A stretch of 64,000 bases of DNA from Streptomyces griseocarneus (GCF_014655595.1 NZ_BNBL01000003.1:541738-605737), one strand, 5' to 3'; numbered from the stretch's first letter, positions 49,134 through 58,473 are shown. Program-made: numbers and translations. The notes: a model not told the origin generated them from the letters alone.

Positions 49134-51251
49134 ATGACCGGACAGCTCTCGTTTCCCCGTCAGCACGCCCGTACCCAACGTTTCTCCCTCGGCGCGCCGC
49201 GCGCGTTCAGCGTGTCGCCGGACGGCTCGCGTGTCGTCTTCCTGCGCTCCCGTTCGGGCACCGATCGGGCGAACGTGCTGTGGGTGCTGGACCTCGACGA
49301 GGGCCGGGAGTACCCGGCCGCCGACCCGAAAGCCCTGCTGGGCGGGGCCGAGGAGGAGTTGTCGGCCGAGGAGCGGGCGCGTCGCGAGCGCAGCCGCGAG
49401 GGCTCGGCGGGCGTCGTGGGATACGCGGTGGACGGCGCCGTGGAGTTGGCGGCCTTCGCGCTCTCGGGGCGGTTGTACGTCGCCGAGCTGCGCGGCGGCA
49501 CGGCCCGCGAGCTCAAGACGCCGGGGCCGGTGGCCGACCCGAGGCCCTCGCCGGACGGCCGCCAAGTGGCCTACGTCGCCGGTGGCGCCCTGCGTGTCGC
49601 GGCCGCCGACGGCGGCGGCGACCGGGCCCTGGCCGAGCCGGAGGGCGCCACCACGACGTGGGGCCTGGCGGAGTTCATCGCCGCCGAGGAGATGGACCGC
49701 TCGCGCGGCTTCTGGTGGTCGCCCGACAGCGACGCCCTGCTGGCCGCCCGCGTGGACGACGCGCCCGTGCGCCGCTGGTGGATCGCCGACCCGGCCAACC
49801 CGGGCAGCGCGCCCGCCGAGGTGGCCTACCCCGCGGCCGGCACGCCCAACGCCGAGGTGTCCCTGTCCCTGCTGGGCCTGGACGGCTCGCGCACGGACAT
49901 CGTGTGGGACCGGGAGCTCCACCCCTACCTCGCCCGGGTCCACTGGTCCGCCGGCGGCCCGCCGCTGCTGCTCGTCCAGAGCCGCGACCAGCGCGCCCAG
50001 GCGTACCTCGCGGTGGACACCGCGACGGGCGCGACGCGTGTCCTGCACACGGACGAGGATCCGAAGTGGCTGGAACTTTTCGCCGGCGTGCCCGCGTGGA
50101 CGCCCGACGGGAGGCTCGTCCGGATCGCCGACGAGGCCGGCGCCCGCGTGCTGGCCGTCGGCGAGCGGACGCTGACCGACGCCCGGCTGCACGTACGGGC
50201 CGTGCTGGACATCGGCCCGGAGGACGTGCTGATCGCCGCGTCGGCCGGCCCGGAGGCCGGTGAGCCCGAGACCGGCGAGGGGCACGTCTACCGCGTCAAC
50301 GAGCGAGGGGCGGAGCGGGTTTCGCGGGAGCCGGGCTGGCACTCGGCCGTGCGTTCGGGCGCGGTGACCGTGCTGGCGTCGTCGTCCCTCGACGGTCCCG
50401 GCGCCACCGTACGGGTGCTGCGCGACGGCGAGCAGGCCGCCACCGTCGTCTCGTACGCCGAGCGGCCCGTGCTGACCGCCCGGCCGCGGCTCACCCGGGC
50501 GGGCGAACGCGGCATCCCGTGCGCCGTCCTGCTGCCCTCCGGCCACCGGGAGGGCGACGGCCCGCTGCCGGTGCTCATGGACCCCTACGGCGGCCCGCAC
50601 GGGCAGCGCGTGGTGGCCGCGCACAACGCCCACCTCACCTCGCAGTGGTTCGCCGACCAGGGCTTCGCCGTGGTCGTCGCCGACGGCCGGGGCACCCCGC
50701 ACACCTCGCCCACGTGGGAGAAGGCGATCCACGAGGACTTCGCCGGCGCCACCCTCGAGGACCAGGCCGAGGCGCTGCACGCGCTGGCCGGCCACTACCC
50801 CCTCGACCTCGGCCGGGTGGGCATCCGCGGCTGGTCCTACGGCGGCTACCTCGCGGCCCTGGCCGTACTGCGCCGCCCCGACGTCTTCCACGCGGCCGTC
50901 GCCGGCGCCCCCGTCACCGACTGGCGGCTGTACGACACCCACTACACCGAGCGCTATCTGGGGCTGCCCCAGGAGCGTCCGGAGGTGTACGCCCGCAACT
51001 CCCTCGTCACCGACGACGGTCTGTCGTCGCCGGCGGATCAAACCCGTCCGCTGATGATCGTCCACGGCCTCGCGGACGACAACGTGGTCGCCGCCCACAC
51101 CCTGCGCCTGTCCTCGGCGCTGCTCGCTGGGGGCCGCCCGCACGAGGTACTGCCGCTGTCCGGGGTGACGCACATGACCCCGCAGGAGCAGGTCGCCGAG
51201 AACCTGTTGCTGCTTCAAGTGGACTTCCTCAAGCGCTCCTTGGGCGTCTGA
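49134..51251 (+). CDS. S9 family peptidase (dipeptidyl peptidase IV-like)
   Basis: The 705-residue protein has an N-terminal beta-propeller (residues 1-440) with the DPP4-type glutamates in LAEFIAAEEMDRSRGFWWSPD, and a C-terminal alpha/beta-hydrolase domain with nucleophile Ser568 in GWSYGGY, an Asp in HGLADDNV and a His in SGVTHMTP. There is no signal peptide, so it acts in the cytosol, releasing dipeptides from peptide N-termini. It stands 262 bases upstream of a peptide importer on the same strand, which fits trimming of imported peptides. It is closed by a hairpin. Confidence 0.92.
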   Translation: MTGQLSFPRQHARTQRFSLGAPRAFSVSPDGSRVVFLRSRSGTDRANVLWVLDLDEGREYPAADPKALLGGAEEELSAEERARRERSREGSAGVVGYAVDGAVELAAFALSGRLYVAELRGGTARELKTPGPVADPRPSPDGRQVAYVAGGALRVAAADGGGDRALAEPEGATTTWGLAEFIAAEEMDRSRGFWWSPDSDALLAARVDDAPVRRWWIADPANPGSAPAEVAYPAAGTPNAEVSLSLLGLDGSRTDIVWDRELHPYLARVHWSAGGPPLLLVQSRDQRAQAYLAVDTATGATRVLHTDEDPKWLELFAGVPAWTPDGRLVRIADEAGARVLAVGERTLTDARLHVRAVLDIGPEDVLIAASAGPEAGEPETGEGHVYRVNERGAERVSREPGWHSAVRSGAVTVLASSSLDGPGATVRVLRDGEQAATVVSYAERPVLTARPRLTRAGERGIPCAVLLPSGHREGDGPLPVLMDPYGGPHGQRVVAAHNAHLTSQWFADQGFAVVVADGRGTPHTSPTWEKAIHEDFAGATLEDQAEALHALAGHYPLDLGRVGIRGWSYGGYLAALAVLRRPDVFHAAVAGAPVTDWRLYDTHYTERYLGLPQERPEVYARNSLVTDDGLSSPADQTRPLMIVHGLADDNVVAAHTLRLSSALLAGGRPHEVLPLSGVTHMTPQEQVAENLLLLQVDFLKRSLGV

Positions 51252-51258
51252 GTCCGGT

Positions 51259-51296
51259 GGGGACGGTGCGATCCGGCAGGCTTTCGCACCGTCCCC
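51259..51296 (+). terminator. Hairpin after the S9 peptidase
   Basis: This is a 13-bp stem (GGGGACGGTGCGA with its complement) around a 12-base loop. It starts 7 bases past the stop codon. Confidence 0.7.
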
Positions 51297-51321
51297 CATG
51301 GAGTGGCTTCGGGGCGGCGCG

Positions 51322-51499
51322 CTTGACCGCACTGTCAAGCACGCCGTGACCTCGATCTGCACAACCTTCGCTCAAGAAGCCGGGAAAGGCCCCGCAGTCC
51401 ATCGCAGCCCCCTTGACTGCACTGTTCATCCATTGCGAAAGTCCGCTCAACCCAACCGCGTTCGCTTTCATCAGCGCAGGGCCGACGAGACGACAGTGC
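51322..51499 (+). promoter_or_regulatory. GCACTGT repeats in the peptide-importer promoter region
   Basis: CTTGAC(C/T)GCACTGT occurs at 51322-51335 and at 51412-51425, exactly 90 bases apart, and the inverse ACAGTGC is at 51493-51499, just ahead of the permease start. The first copy is part of a palindrome CTTGAC-CGCACT-GTCAAG. These may be regulator sites or part of promoters (TTGACC/TTGACT as -35). Confidence 0.5.
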
Positions 51500-51513
51500 G
51501 GGGGATCCACGCG

Positions 51514-52485
51514 ATGCCGATTCCTTCCCAGACCCAGCCCCGAGAGCTCGTGGGCCGGTCGCCCGGACAGCTGATGTGGCGGCGCTTCAAGCGCGACCGC
51601 GCGGGGGTCGTCTCGGCGTACGTCGTCGCCTTCTTCTTCCTCGTCGCGCTCGCCGCGCCCCTGATCTCGGCTGCCTACGGCAAGAGCCCCACGGCCACCT
51701 ACGGGCTGGACGAGGGGGGCCTGCTCAACGAGTTCGGCTATCCGGTCGCGCCCAACGGCGGCATCTCCGGCCGCTTCTGGTTCGGCCTCGAGCCGACGAT
51801 GGGCCGGGACGTGCTGACCCAGCTCGTCTACGGCATCCGCACCTCCCTGCTGATCGCCGCCGCCGCCACGGTGCTGTGCGTGCTGACGGGCGTCCTCGTC
51901 GGGGTGACGGCCGGCTATCTGGGCGGGCGGACCGATTACTTCCTCGGCCGCTTCATCGACCTGCTGCTGGCGTTCCCCGCACAGCTGTCGTTCATCGCCT
52001 TCACCCCGGTCGTCTACTCGCTCTTCGTCAGCCCCGAGAAGCAGACCCCGACCTATCTGCGCGTGATCACCCTGATCCTGGTGCTGTGGGCACTGGGCTG
52101 GATGGGGCTGGCCCGGCTGCTGCGCGGGCAGGTGCTGAGCCTGCGGGAGCGGGAGTTCGTCGAGGCGGCCAGGGTGACCGGCGCCTCCCCTTGGCGGATC
52201 ATCACCAAGGAGCTGCTGCCCAACCTCTGGACGCCGATCCTGGTCCAGTCGACCCTGATGCTGCCCACGCTGGTGACGGCGGAGGCGGGGCTGTCCTTCA
52301 TCGGCGTGGGGATCATCGAGCCCACCCCGGACTGGGGCCGGATGTTCGCCGCCGGCGCCGCGTACTACGAAAGCGACATCACCTACATCTTCTTCCCCGG
52401 GCTCGCAATGATCATTTTCGTGGTCGCCTTCAACCTGCTCGGGGACTCGGTCCGGGACGCCTTCGACCCCAGGACGAAACGCTGA
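51514..52485 (+). CDS. bldKA: Oligopeptide ABC permease, BldKA type
   Basis: The 323-residue DppC-like permease has six predicted membrane segments and the EAA loop VEAARVTGASPWRIITKELLPN. The N-terminus PSQTQPRELVGRSPGQLMWRRFKRD precedes the first helix. I chose ATG at 51514 with GGGGGA upstream; the frame extends to 51298 but that part is not family-like. The operon order permease, binding protein, permease, ATPase, ATPase is that of S. coelicolor bldKA-KE (SCO5112-SCO5116, from memory), which imports a developmental signal peptide. The symbol is assigned from order and should be tested. Confidence 0.82.
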   Translation: MPIPSQTQPRELVGRSPGQLMWRRFKRDRAGVVSAYVVAFFFLVALAAPLISAAYGKSPTATYGLDEGGLLNEFGYPVAPNGGISGRFWFGLEPTMGRDVLTQLVYGIRTSLLIAAAATVLCVLTGVLVGVTAGYLGGRTDYFLGRFIDLLLAFPAQLSFIAFTPVVYSLFVSPEKQTPTYLRVITLILVLWALGWMGLARLLRGQVLSLREREFVEAARVTGASPWRIITKELLPNLWTPILVQSTLMLPTLVTAEAGLSFIGVGIIEPTPDWGRMFAAGAAYYESDITYIFFPGLAMIIFVVAFNLLGDSVRDAFDPRTKR

Positions 52486-52566
52486 CGCCGGCGACGCCGG
52501 CACGTGCCCGGAACGACACCGAAGCTTTGACTGGCCGCTGACGACCGACAGGCAGGTGCACCGACC

Positions 52567-54372
52567 ATGAGCCCCACGTCGAGGTTCCGCAAGGACAGAG
52601 CCCGTCTCACCACCGTGGCCCTGGCCGCGGGAGCGGTCGTGCTCTCCGCGTGCAGCAGCGGCGGAGGGGGTGGCGGGGACGGCGGCAAGAGCCAGGGGCC
52701 CGGCGAGGACAAGACGACGTCCGCGAACTACTCCATCGGCACCAAGGCCGACTCCACCGGCCCCGCCCCCGAGGTACCGGGCGCCAAGAAGGGCGGCACG
52801 GTCGGGGTCCTCCAGCGCGACGCCTTCAACCACCTCGACCCGGGGCAGATCTACTACATCGACGTCCTGACCAACCAGCTGCTCTACAACCGCACCCTGA
52901 CCTCGTACAAGATCGACGACAAGGGCAGGGTCAAGGTCGTCGGCGACCTCGCCACCGACGCCGGCACGGCCTCGGACGGCGGGAAGACCTGGACGTTCAC
53001 GCTCAAGGACGGACTGAAGTTCGAGGACGGCTCGCCCATCACCGCCAAGGACGTCCGGTGGGGCATCGAGCGCCTCTACGCCTCGTACCAGTCCGACGGC
53101 CCGCTCTACATCCCGCAGTGGCTCTCCGGCGACGGCAACGACTTCCGCAAGGCGCTGCCGGACGGCCCGTACGACGGCAAGCACCTGCCCCCGTCCGTCC
53201 TGGACACCCCGGACGACAAGACGATCGTCTTCCACTTCCGGCAGCCGCACGCCGACGCGCCCTTCGCGACGGCGATGCCGAACGTCGCGCCCGTCAAGGC
53301 CGAGAAGGACACCAAGCAGAAGTACGACAACGCCCCCTTCTCCTCGGGCCCGTACAAGGTCGGCGACTACAAGGTCGGCAAATCGCTGACGCTCGTGCGC
53401 AACGAGCACTGGGACGCGAAGACCGACCCCATCCGGCATCAGTACGCCGACAAGTTCGACATCAGTTTCGGCCACCAGTACGCCGACTCCACCCGCCGCT
53501 TCCTCGCCGACCAGGGCTCCGACAAGAACACCCTGTCGTTCAGCAACGCCGTGGCCCCCGAGATGACCGAGAAGGTCCTGAACCAGCCCGACACCAAGGC
53601 GCGCCGGCTGCTCGAGGTGCAGCCCTACGTCGACTACATCAGCTTCAACACCGACCGCCTCAAGGACGTCAGGGTCCGCAAGGCCCTCGCCCTCGCCATG
53701 CCCAACGGGCAGATCCTGCAGCAGAACGGCGGGGCGACCGCCGGCGTGATCGCCACCAACTTCCTCTCCCCCGCCATGGACGGCTACCGCCCCTCCGACC
53801 CGTTCGGCAAGAAGGCCAAGCCCGCCGGCGACCCGGAGAAGGCCAAGGAGCTGCTGAAGGAGGCCGGAAAGCTCGGCCAGGAGATCGTCTACGCCTACGC
53901 CAACACCGACGTCCAGCAGAAGGTCTCGGTCGTGGTGACCCAGGCCCTGGAGCGCGCGGGCTTCAAGGTCCAGAAGAAGGAGGTCGACTCCAACACCTGG
54001 CGGACGGCGATCGCGGACGTGAAGAACAAGTTCGACATCTACCGCACCTCCTGGGGCGCGGACTGGCCGGTCTCCTCGACCGTCGTCCCGCCGCTCTACG
54101 ACGGCCGGCAGATCGCCGACGGCGCCCAGAACTACGGTCACCTCGACAACCCCGAGGTCAACGCCGACATCGACCGCATCACCGCGATCCCCGACGTCAA
54201 GCGGGCCGCCCCCGAGTGGCAGAAGCTCGCCGACCGCATCCTGACCGACGACGTGCCGGGCGTGCCCGTCTTCTACAACCGGCAGTTCTCGCTGTGGGGC
54301 TCGGGCCTCGGCGGGATCAAGTACCACCCGGTCTACGGCAGCGTGGACCCGACCGGCGTGTACGTGAAGTAG
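52567..54372 (+). CDS. bldKB: Oligopeptide-binding lipoprotein, BldKB type
   Basis: The 601-residue family-5 solute-binding lipoprotein has a lipobox (VVLSACSSG, Cys29), a Gly/Lys-rich spacer, then the binding fold (GGTVGVLQRDAFNHLDPGQIYY, TWTFTLKDGLKFEDGSPIT, YRTSWGADWPVSSTVVPPLYDG). It resembles the lipoprotein at 476-2194. In S. coelicolor the second gene of the bldK operon encodes the binding protein, and mutants there fail to form aerial mycelium. GCAGGTG precedes the start. Confidence 0.85.
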   Translation: MSPTSRFRKDRARLTTVALAAGAVVLSACSSGGGGGGDGGKSQGPGEDKTTSANYSIGTKADSTGPAPEVPGAKKGGTVGVLQRDAFNHLDPGQIYYIDVLTNQLLYNRTLTSYKIDDKGRVKVVGDLATDAGTASDGGKTWTFTLKDGLKFEDGSPITAKDVRWGIERLYASYQSDGPLYIPQWLSGDGNDFRKALPDGPYDGKHLPPSVLDTPDDKTIVFHFRQPHADAPFATAMPNVAPVKAEKDTKQKYDNAPFSSGPYKVGDYKVGKSLTLVRNEHWDAKTDPIRHQYADKFDISFGHQYADSTRRFLADQGSDKNTLSFSNAVAPEMTEKVLNQPDTKARRLLEVQPYVDYISFNTDRLKDVRVRKALALAMPNGQILQQNGGATAGVIATNFLSPAMDGYRPSDPFGKKAKPAGDPEKAKELLKEAGKLGQEIVYAYANTDVQQKVSVVVTQALERAGFKVQKKEVDSNTWRTAIADVKNKFDIYRTSWGADWPVSSTVVPPLYDGRQIADGAQNYGHLDNPEVNADIDRITAIPDVKRAAPEWQKLADRILTDDVPGVPVFYNRQFSLWGSGLGGIKYHPVYGSVDPTGVYVK

Positions 54373-54393
54373 CACCTGGCCACCGGAAGAGCC

Positions 54394-55371
54394 ATGCTGA
54401 GATTCCTCGCCCGCCGCACCCTCGGCGCCCTCGTCATCATCCTGCTGATCAGCGCGATCACGTTCTTCCTCTTCTTCGCGCTGCCCTCCGAGCCCGCGCT
54501 GATGTCCTGCGGCAAGAACTGCACGGCGGACTCCCTCGCGGTCATCAACAAGAACCTCGGCCTCGACCGGCCCGTACCCGTGCAGTACTGGCACTACATG
54601 GCGGGCATCTTCACCGGCCGCGACTTCTCCGCGGGCCACTGCCCGGCGCCCTGCTTCGGCTACTCCTTCGCCAACCAGCAGCCGGTGTGGGACACCATCG
54701 TCGACCGCTTCCCGACGACGCTGTCCATCGCCCTGGGCGGGGCGACGGTCTTCCTCGTCGTCGGGGTCGGCGTCGGCATGCTGGCCGCCGCCTTCCGGGG
54801 CACCTGGATCGACAAGCTCTTCAGCTCGCTCGCGCTGCTCGGCAACGCCCTGCAGATCTACTTCGTGGGCGTCGTCGCCCTGGCCGTCCTGGTCAGCGGG
54901 CTGCACTGGATGGACAACCCCGCCTACTACCCGATCACCGAGGACCCGGTGAAGTGGTTCACCGGCATGCTCATCCCCTGGCTGGTGCTCTCCGTCATCT
55001 TCATCGCGAGCTACAGCCGCATGACCCGCTCCCTGATGATCGAGCAGCTCTCCGAGGACCATGTGCGCACCGCCCGGGCCAAGGGGCTCGGGCGGTCCGC
55101 GGTCTTCTTCCGCTACGCCTGGCGGGGCGCGCTGGCGCCCATCGTGACCATCTTCGGCATCGACCTCGGCTCGCTCTTCAGCGGGGCGATCATCACCGAG
55201 TTCACCTTCAGCCTGCACGGGCTGGGGCGGCTGGCCGTCTCCTCGGTGACGGGGACGGACCTGCCGATGCTGATGGCCGTGATGCTCGTCGGCTGCACGG
55301 CGATCGTCCTCGCCAACATCGTCGTCGACGCCGCGTACGCCCTCATCGACCCGCGCGTACGGCTCGCCTGA
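54394..55371 (+). CDS. bldKC: Oligopeptide ABC permease, BldKC type
   Basis: The 325-residue DppB-like permease has six membrane segments; its first starts LRFLARRTLGALVIILLISA. An exported loop holds SCGKNCTADS and HCPAPCFGYS, four cysteines that could form disulfides, not common in DppB. The EAA loop is VRTARAKGLGRSAVFFRYAWRGAL. The gene follows the binding protein by 21 bases. It should pair with the permease at 51514 to form the channel. Confidence 0.87.
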   Translation: MLRFLARRTLGALVIILLISAITFFLFFALPSEPALMSCGKNCTADSLAVINKNLGLDRPVPVQYWHYMAGIFTGRDFSAGHCPAPCFGYSFANQQPVWDTIVDRFPTTLSIALGGATVFLVVGVGVGMLAAAFRGTWIDKLFSSLALLGNALQIYFVGVVALAVLVSGLHWMDNPAYYPITEDPVKWFTGMLIPWLVLSVIFIASYSRMTRSLMIEQLSEDHVRTARAKGLGRSAVFFRYAWRGALAPIVTIFGIDLGSLFSGAIITEFTFSLHGLGRLAVSSVTGTDLPMLMAVMLVGCTAIVLANIVVDAAYALIDPRVRLA

Positions 55372-55390
55372 ACGTCAGGAGACGACGACT

Positions 55391-56383
55391 GTGACAGCTT
55401 TCCTCTCCGTACGGGACCTGTCCGTACGCTTCGCCACCGAGGACGGCGTCGTGAGGGCCGTCGACGGCCTGTCCTTCGACGTGGAGCGCGGGCGGACGCT
55501 GGGCATCGTCGGCGAGTCCGGCTCCGGCAAGTCCGTCACCAACCTCAGCGTGCTCGGGCTGCACGACCGGCGCACGACGGAGATCGAGGGCCGGATCCTC
55601 CTCGACGGTCAGGACCTGACCACGGCCCCCGAGTCCGTGCTCGAGAAGCTGCGCGGCAACAGGATGGCGATGATCTTCCAGGACTCCCTCACCGCGCTCT
55701 CGCCCTACTACACCGTCGGCCGCCAGATCGCCGAGCCCTTCCGCAAGCACACCGGCGCCTCGCGGCGCGAGGCCCGGCTGCGGGCGGTCGAGATGCTGGA
55801 GAAGGTCGGCATCCCCAACGCGGCGCTGCGGGTGGACGACTACCCGCACCAGTTCTCCGGCGGCATGCGCCAGCGCGCGATGATCGCCATGGCGCTGGTC
55901 TGCGACCCCGAGCTGCTGATCGCCGACGAGCCGACGACCGCGCTGGACGTGACGGTGCAGGCCCAGATCCTCGACCTGCTCAAGGACCTCCAGCAGCAGA
56001 CGGGTTCGGCGATCGTGCTGATCACCCACGACCTGGGGGTCGTGGCCGGCACCGCCGACGACGTCCTGGTGATGTACGCGGGCCGGGCCGTCGAGCGCGG
56101 CACGGCCCGGGAGGTCCTGCGCTCCCCCCGGCACCCCTACACCTGGGGCCTGCTGGGCTCGATGGCCCGCCTGACCTCCCCCGTCGACGAGCCGCTCACC
56201 CCGATTCCGGGCAGCCCGCCGAGCCTGCTGGACCCGCCGCCGGGGTGCCCGTTCCACCCGCGCTGCGCGTACGTCGCGCGGGTGGGGGGCGACAGGTGCC
56301 GCACCGAGCGCCCGGAGCTGCCGGAGGGCCGGGGAGCGGCCTGCCACCTGCCGGACGGGGCCGGGAAGGGACGTACCCGATGA
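55391..56383 (+). CDS. bldKD: Oligopeptide ABC ATPase, BldKD type
   Basis: The 330-residue ATPase has Walker [10 protein letters not shown], signature [15 protein letters not shown] and Walker [13 protein letters not shown], plus the C-terminal oligopeptide-ATPase domain with [10 protein letters not shown] that binds a 4Fe-4S-like cluster or zinc. Start GTG at 55391 has AGGAGACG upstream. Its stop overlaps the next start (ATGA). It powers the importer together with the next gene product. Confidence 0.9.
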   Translation: MTAFLSVRDLSVRFATEDGVVRAVDGLSFDVERGRTLGIVGESGSGKSVTNLSVLGLHDRRTTEIEGRILLDGQDLTTAPESVLEKLRGNRMAMIFQDSLTALSPYYTVGRQIAEPFRKHTGASRREARLRAVEMLEKVGIPNAALRVDDYPHQFSGGMRQRAMIAMALVCDPELLIADEPTTALDVTVQAQILDLLKDLQQQTGSAIVLITHDLGVVAGTADDVLVMYAGRAVERGTAREVLRSPRHPYTWGLLGSMARLTSPVDEPLTPIPGSPPSLLDPPPGCPFHPRCAYVARVGGDRCRTERPELPEGRGAACHLPDGAGKGRTR

Positions 56384-57399
56384 ACGACATCCTCGTGGCC
56401 GAGGGCCTGACCAAGCACTTCCCCGTCATGGGCGGCTTCCCCGTCAAGCGGAGGGTCGGCTCCGTGCGGGCCGTCGACGGCCTCGACCTGACCGTACGGG
56501 CGGGCGAGACCTTCGGCCTGGTCGGCGAGTCCGGCTGCGGCAAGTCCACGACGGGCCGGCTGCTGACCCGCCTGCTGGAGCCGACCGCCGGGCGCGTCCT
56601 CTACCAGGGCGAGGACATCACCCACGCCGGCCGCAAGCGGCTGGCCCCCATCCGCTCCCAGATCCAGATGATCTTCCAGGACCCGTACTCCTCGCTGAAC
56701 CCCCGGCACACCGTCGGCACGATCATCTCCGGCCCCATGGAGATCAACGGCATCACCCCCGCCGGCGGCCGCGAGGCCCGCGTCCGCGAGCTGCTCGAGA
56801 CCGTCGGCCTCAGCCCCGAGCACTACAACCGCTTCCCGCACGAATTCTCCGGCGGCCAGCGCCAGCGCATCGGCGTGGCCCGCGCCCTGGCCCTCGAGCC
56901 CAGGGTCATCGTGGCCGACGAGCCGGTCTCGGCCCTGGACGTCTCCATCCAGGCCCAGGTCGTCAACCTCCTGCAGCGCCTGCAGCGCGAGCTCGGCATC
57001 GCCTTCCTCTTCATCGCCCACGACCTGGCGGTGGTCCGGCACTTCTCGCAACGGGTGGCGGTGATGTACCTGGGCCGGATCGTGGAGACCGGCACCCGCG
57101 AGGACATCTACGACCACCCCCGCCACCCCTACACCCACGCCCTCCTGTCGGCCGTCCCGGAACCGGCGGACGCCGCCGGGCCCGGCACCCCCCGCGAACG
57201 CATCCGCCTGACGGGGGACGTCCCCTCCCCCATCAACCCCCCGGCCGGCTGCCGCTTCCGCACCCGCTGCTGGAAGGCCCGCGACCGCTGCGCGACGGAG
57301 GAACCCCCGCTGGTACGGGCGGAGGGCAGCGCGGAGGGGCACCTGTCGGCATGCCACTTCCCGGAGGACGCCGCGCCTTCCCCGTCCGCAGGCACATAA
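56380..57399 (+). CDS. bldKE: Oligopeptide ABC ATPase, BldKE type
   Basis: The 339-residue partner ATPase has Walker A GESGCGKST, signature FSGGQRQRIGVARAL, Walker B VIVADEPVSALD, and the C-terminal domain with Cys residues (CRFRTRCWKARDRC). ATG at 56380 overlaps the previous stop. It completes a five-gene importer. The following 170 bases are AT-richer and carry the promoter and operator of the next gene. Confidence 0.9.
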   Translation: MNDILVAEGLTKHFPVMGGFPVKRRVGSVRAVDGLDLTVRAGETFGLVGESGCGKSTTGRLLTRLLEPTAGRVLYQGEDITHAGRKRLAPIRSQIQMIFQDPYSSLNPRHTVGTIISGPMEINGITPAGGREARVRELLETVGLSPEHYNRFPHEFSGGQRQRIGVARALALEPRVIVADEPVSALDVSIQAQVVNLLQRLQRELGIAFLFIAHDLAVVRHFSQRVAVMYLGRIVETGTREDIYDHPRHPYTHALLSAVPEPADAAGPGTPRERIRLTGDVPSPINPPAGCRFRTRCWKARDRCATEEPPLVRAEGSAEGHLSACHFPEDAAPSPSAGT

Positions 57400-57525
57400 A
57401 ACCCCTCCGCGGCACCCGCAAGGAATGTTTCACATTTCCCGACGAAAGATTGACGCACGATTATCCCTGGCGAATGGTTTCGGCCACGCCTCCGATCTCT
57501 GGCTTGTTTGAATTCAGGACTGATC

Positions 57526-57571
57526 TTGACGGCCTCGAGCACACACCACATGCTTTGACAAGTACTTGTCA
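57526..57571 (+). promoter_or_regulatory. Promoter with overlapping 16-bp palindromic operator
   Basis: TTGACG (57526-57531), 17 bases, CATGCT (57549-57554) is a good sigma-70-type promoter. Directly after it lies the perfect palindrome TGACAAGTACTTGTCA (57556-57571), which covers the expected transcription start. A bound MarR- or TetR-type regulator would block it. The first in-frame ATG (57571) overlaps the last base of the palindrome. Confidence 0.6.
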
Positions 57572-57597
57572 TGGGCCAACGAGACGGATTCTCCACC

Positions 57598-58383
57598 ATG
57601 TTCAGCACGCAGACCGCCGGACGCCCGGCATCCGAGCCGTCCTACTCCGCCGGCGTCGAAGAAATATGTGAGCGCGTTTCGAGCAAGAGCTACCTCTATC
57701 TACCCGGCGAAAGCGTCGGCGAACTGCTGCGCCGCCGGGACGCGAATGCCCTGCAGGACTGGGAGACCTTCCGGGACAGCTGGGGCGACATGCCGTTGGA
57801 CGGCTACATGGCCGACGGAGGCCGCTACCGCAGGCGGCGCCACGCCACGCTGAGCGCCCCCCGCGCCGACAATCGCTACCGGATCGAGCCGCACCAGCCG
57901 CACTACCAGACCGTCGACTACAACACGCTGAACGGCGGCATCGCGCGCCACTACGAGCCGTTCGAGGACTCGGTGCTGCGCGGGGCCACCATGAGCAGCC
58001 TGCTCACCCTGGGCTGCGACCTCTTCGGCCGGCTGGCGCCGTACTCCCCCTGGCACATCGAGGCCCACCAGTTCCGCATCGAGGTCTCGGGCGTGGAGGC
58101 CGGCCAGGAGGTCGGCAAGCCGACCCCCGAAGGCGTGCACCGGGACGGCGTCACCTTCGTGATGATGCTGATGGTGAAGCGTTCCAACACGGTCAACGGC
58201 GAAAGCACCATCTACAACCTCGAGAAGAATCCGCTCGAGAAGTTCCTGCTGGCCGATGAGCTCGACATGGCGATCGTCAACGACGAGCGTGTCTTCCACG
58301 GCGTCAGCCCCATCGAGCAGCTGGACAGCGGTGAGCCCGCCGTCCGGGACGTCCTGGTGATCACCTACCGTCACAAGCCCTGA
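57598..58383 (+). CDS. 2-oxoglutarate/Fe(II) dioxygenase family protein (free amino-acid hydroxylase-like)
   Basis: The protein of 261 residues (270 if ATG 57571 is used) matches the 2OG-Fe dioxygenase family that includes L-isoleucine dioxygenase. Iron ligands are visible: His181 and Asp183 in GVHRDGVTF, and His234 in ERVFHGVSP. Arg250 in RDVLVITYR would bind 2-oxoglutarate. Other family blocks are HYEPFEDSVL and SPWHIEAHQFRIE. It probably hydroxylates a free amino acid, coupled to succinate and CO2 formation; which amino acid cannot be read. The next gene is a LysE-type amino-acid exporter. The first 30 codons use more A/T third positions than neighbours, a mild sign of transfer. Start is uncertain; 57598 lies behind a weak GGA site. 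Confidence 0.82.
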   Translation: MFSTQTAGRPASEPSYSAGVEEICERVSSKSYLYLPGESVGELLRRRDANALQDWETFRDSWGDMPLDGYMADGGRYRRRRHATLSAPRADNRYRIEPHQPHYQTVDYNTLNGGIARHYEPFEDSVLRGATMSSLLTLGCDLFGRLAPYSPWHIEAHQFRIEVSGVEAGQEVGKPTPEGVHRDGVTFVMMLMVKRSNTVNGESTIYNLEKNPLEKFLLADELDMAIVNDERVFHGVSPIEQLDSGEPAVRDVLVITYRHKP

Positions 58384-58389
58384 GCCACC

Positions 58390-58421
58390 GGCGGGGCCGC
58401 CCCCTGGAGGGCGGCCCCGCC
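58390..58421 (+). terminator. Hairpin between dioxygenase and LysE genes
   Basis: GGCGGGGCCGCCC and its complement form a perfect 13-bp stem with a 6-base loop, 6 bases past the dioxygenase stop. It could end most transcripts there and give LysE lower expression, or the exporter may have its own promoter. Confidence 0.65.
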
Positions 58422-58473
58422 GCACGCCGACCGCCCCCGGGCCGTCCGCCCCGAACCGCCGGAATTAGGAATC

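Noticed and set aside
51229..55218. A 1329-codon open frame on the minus strand
   Set aside because: It lies antisense to well-supported importer genes; long antisense frames are expected at 72% GC. Its composition is Val/Gly/Asp/Leu-rich without domains.
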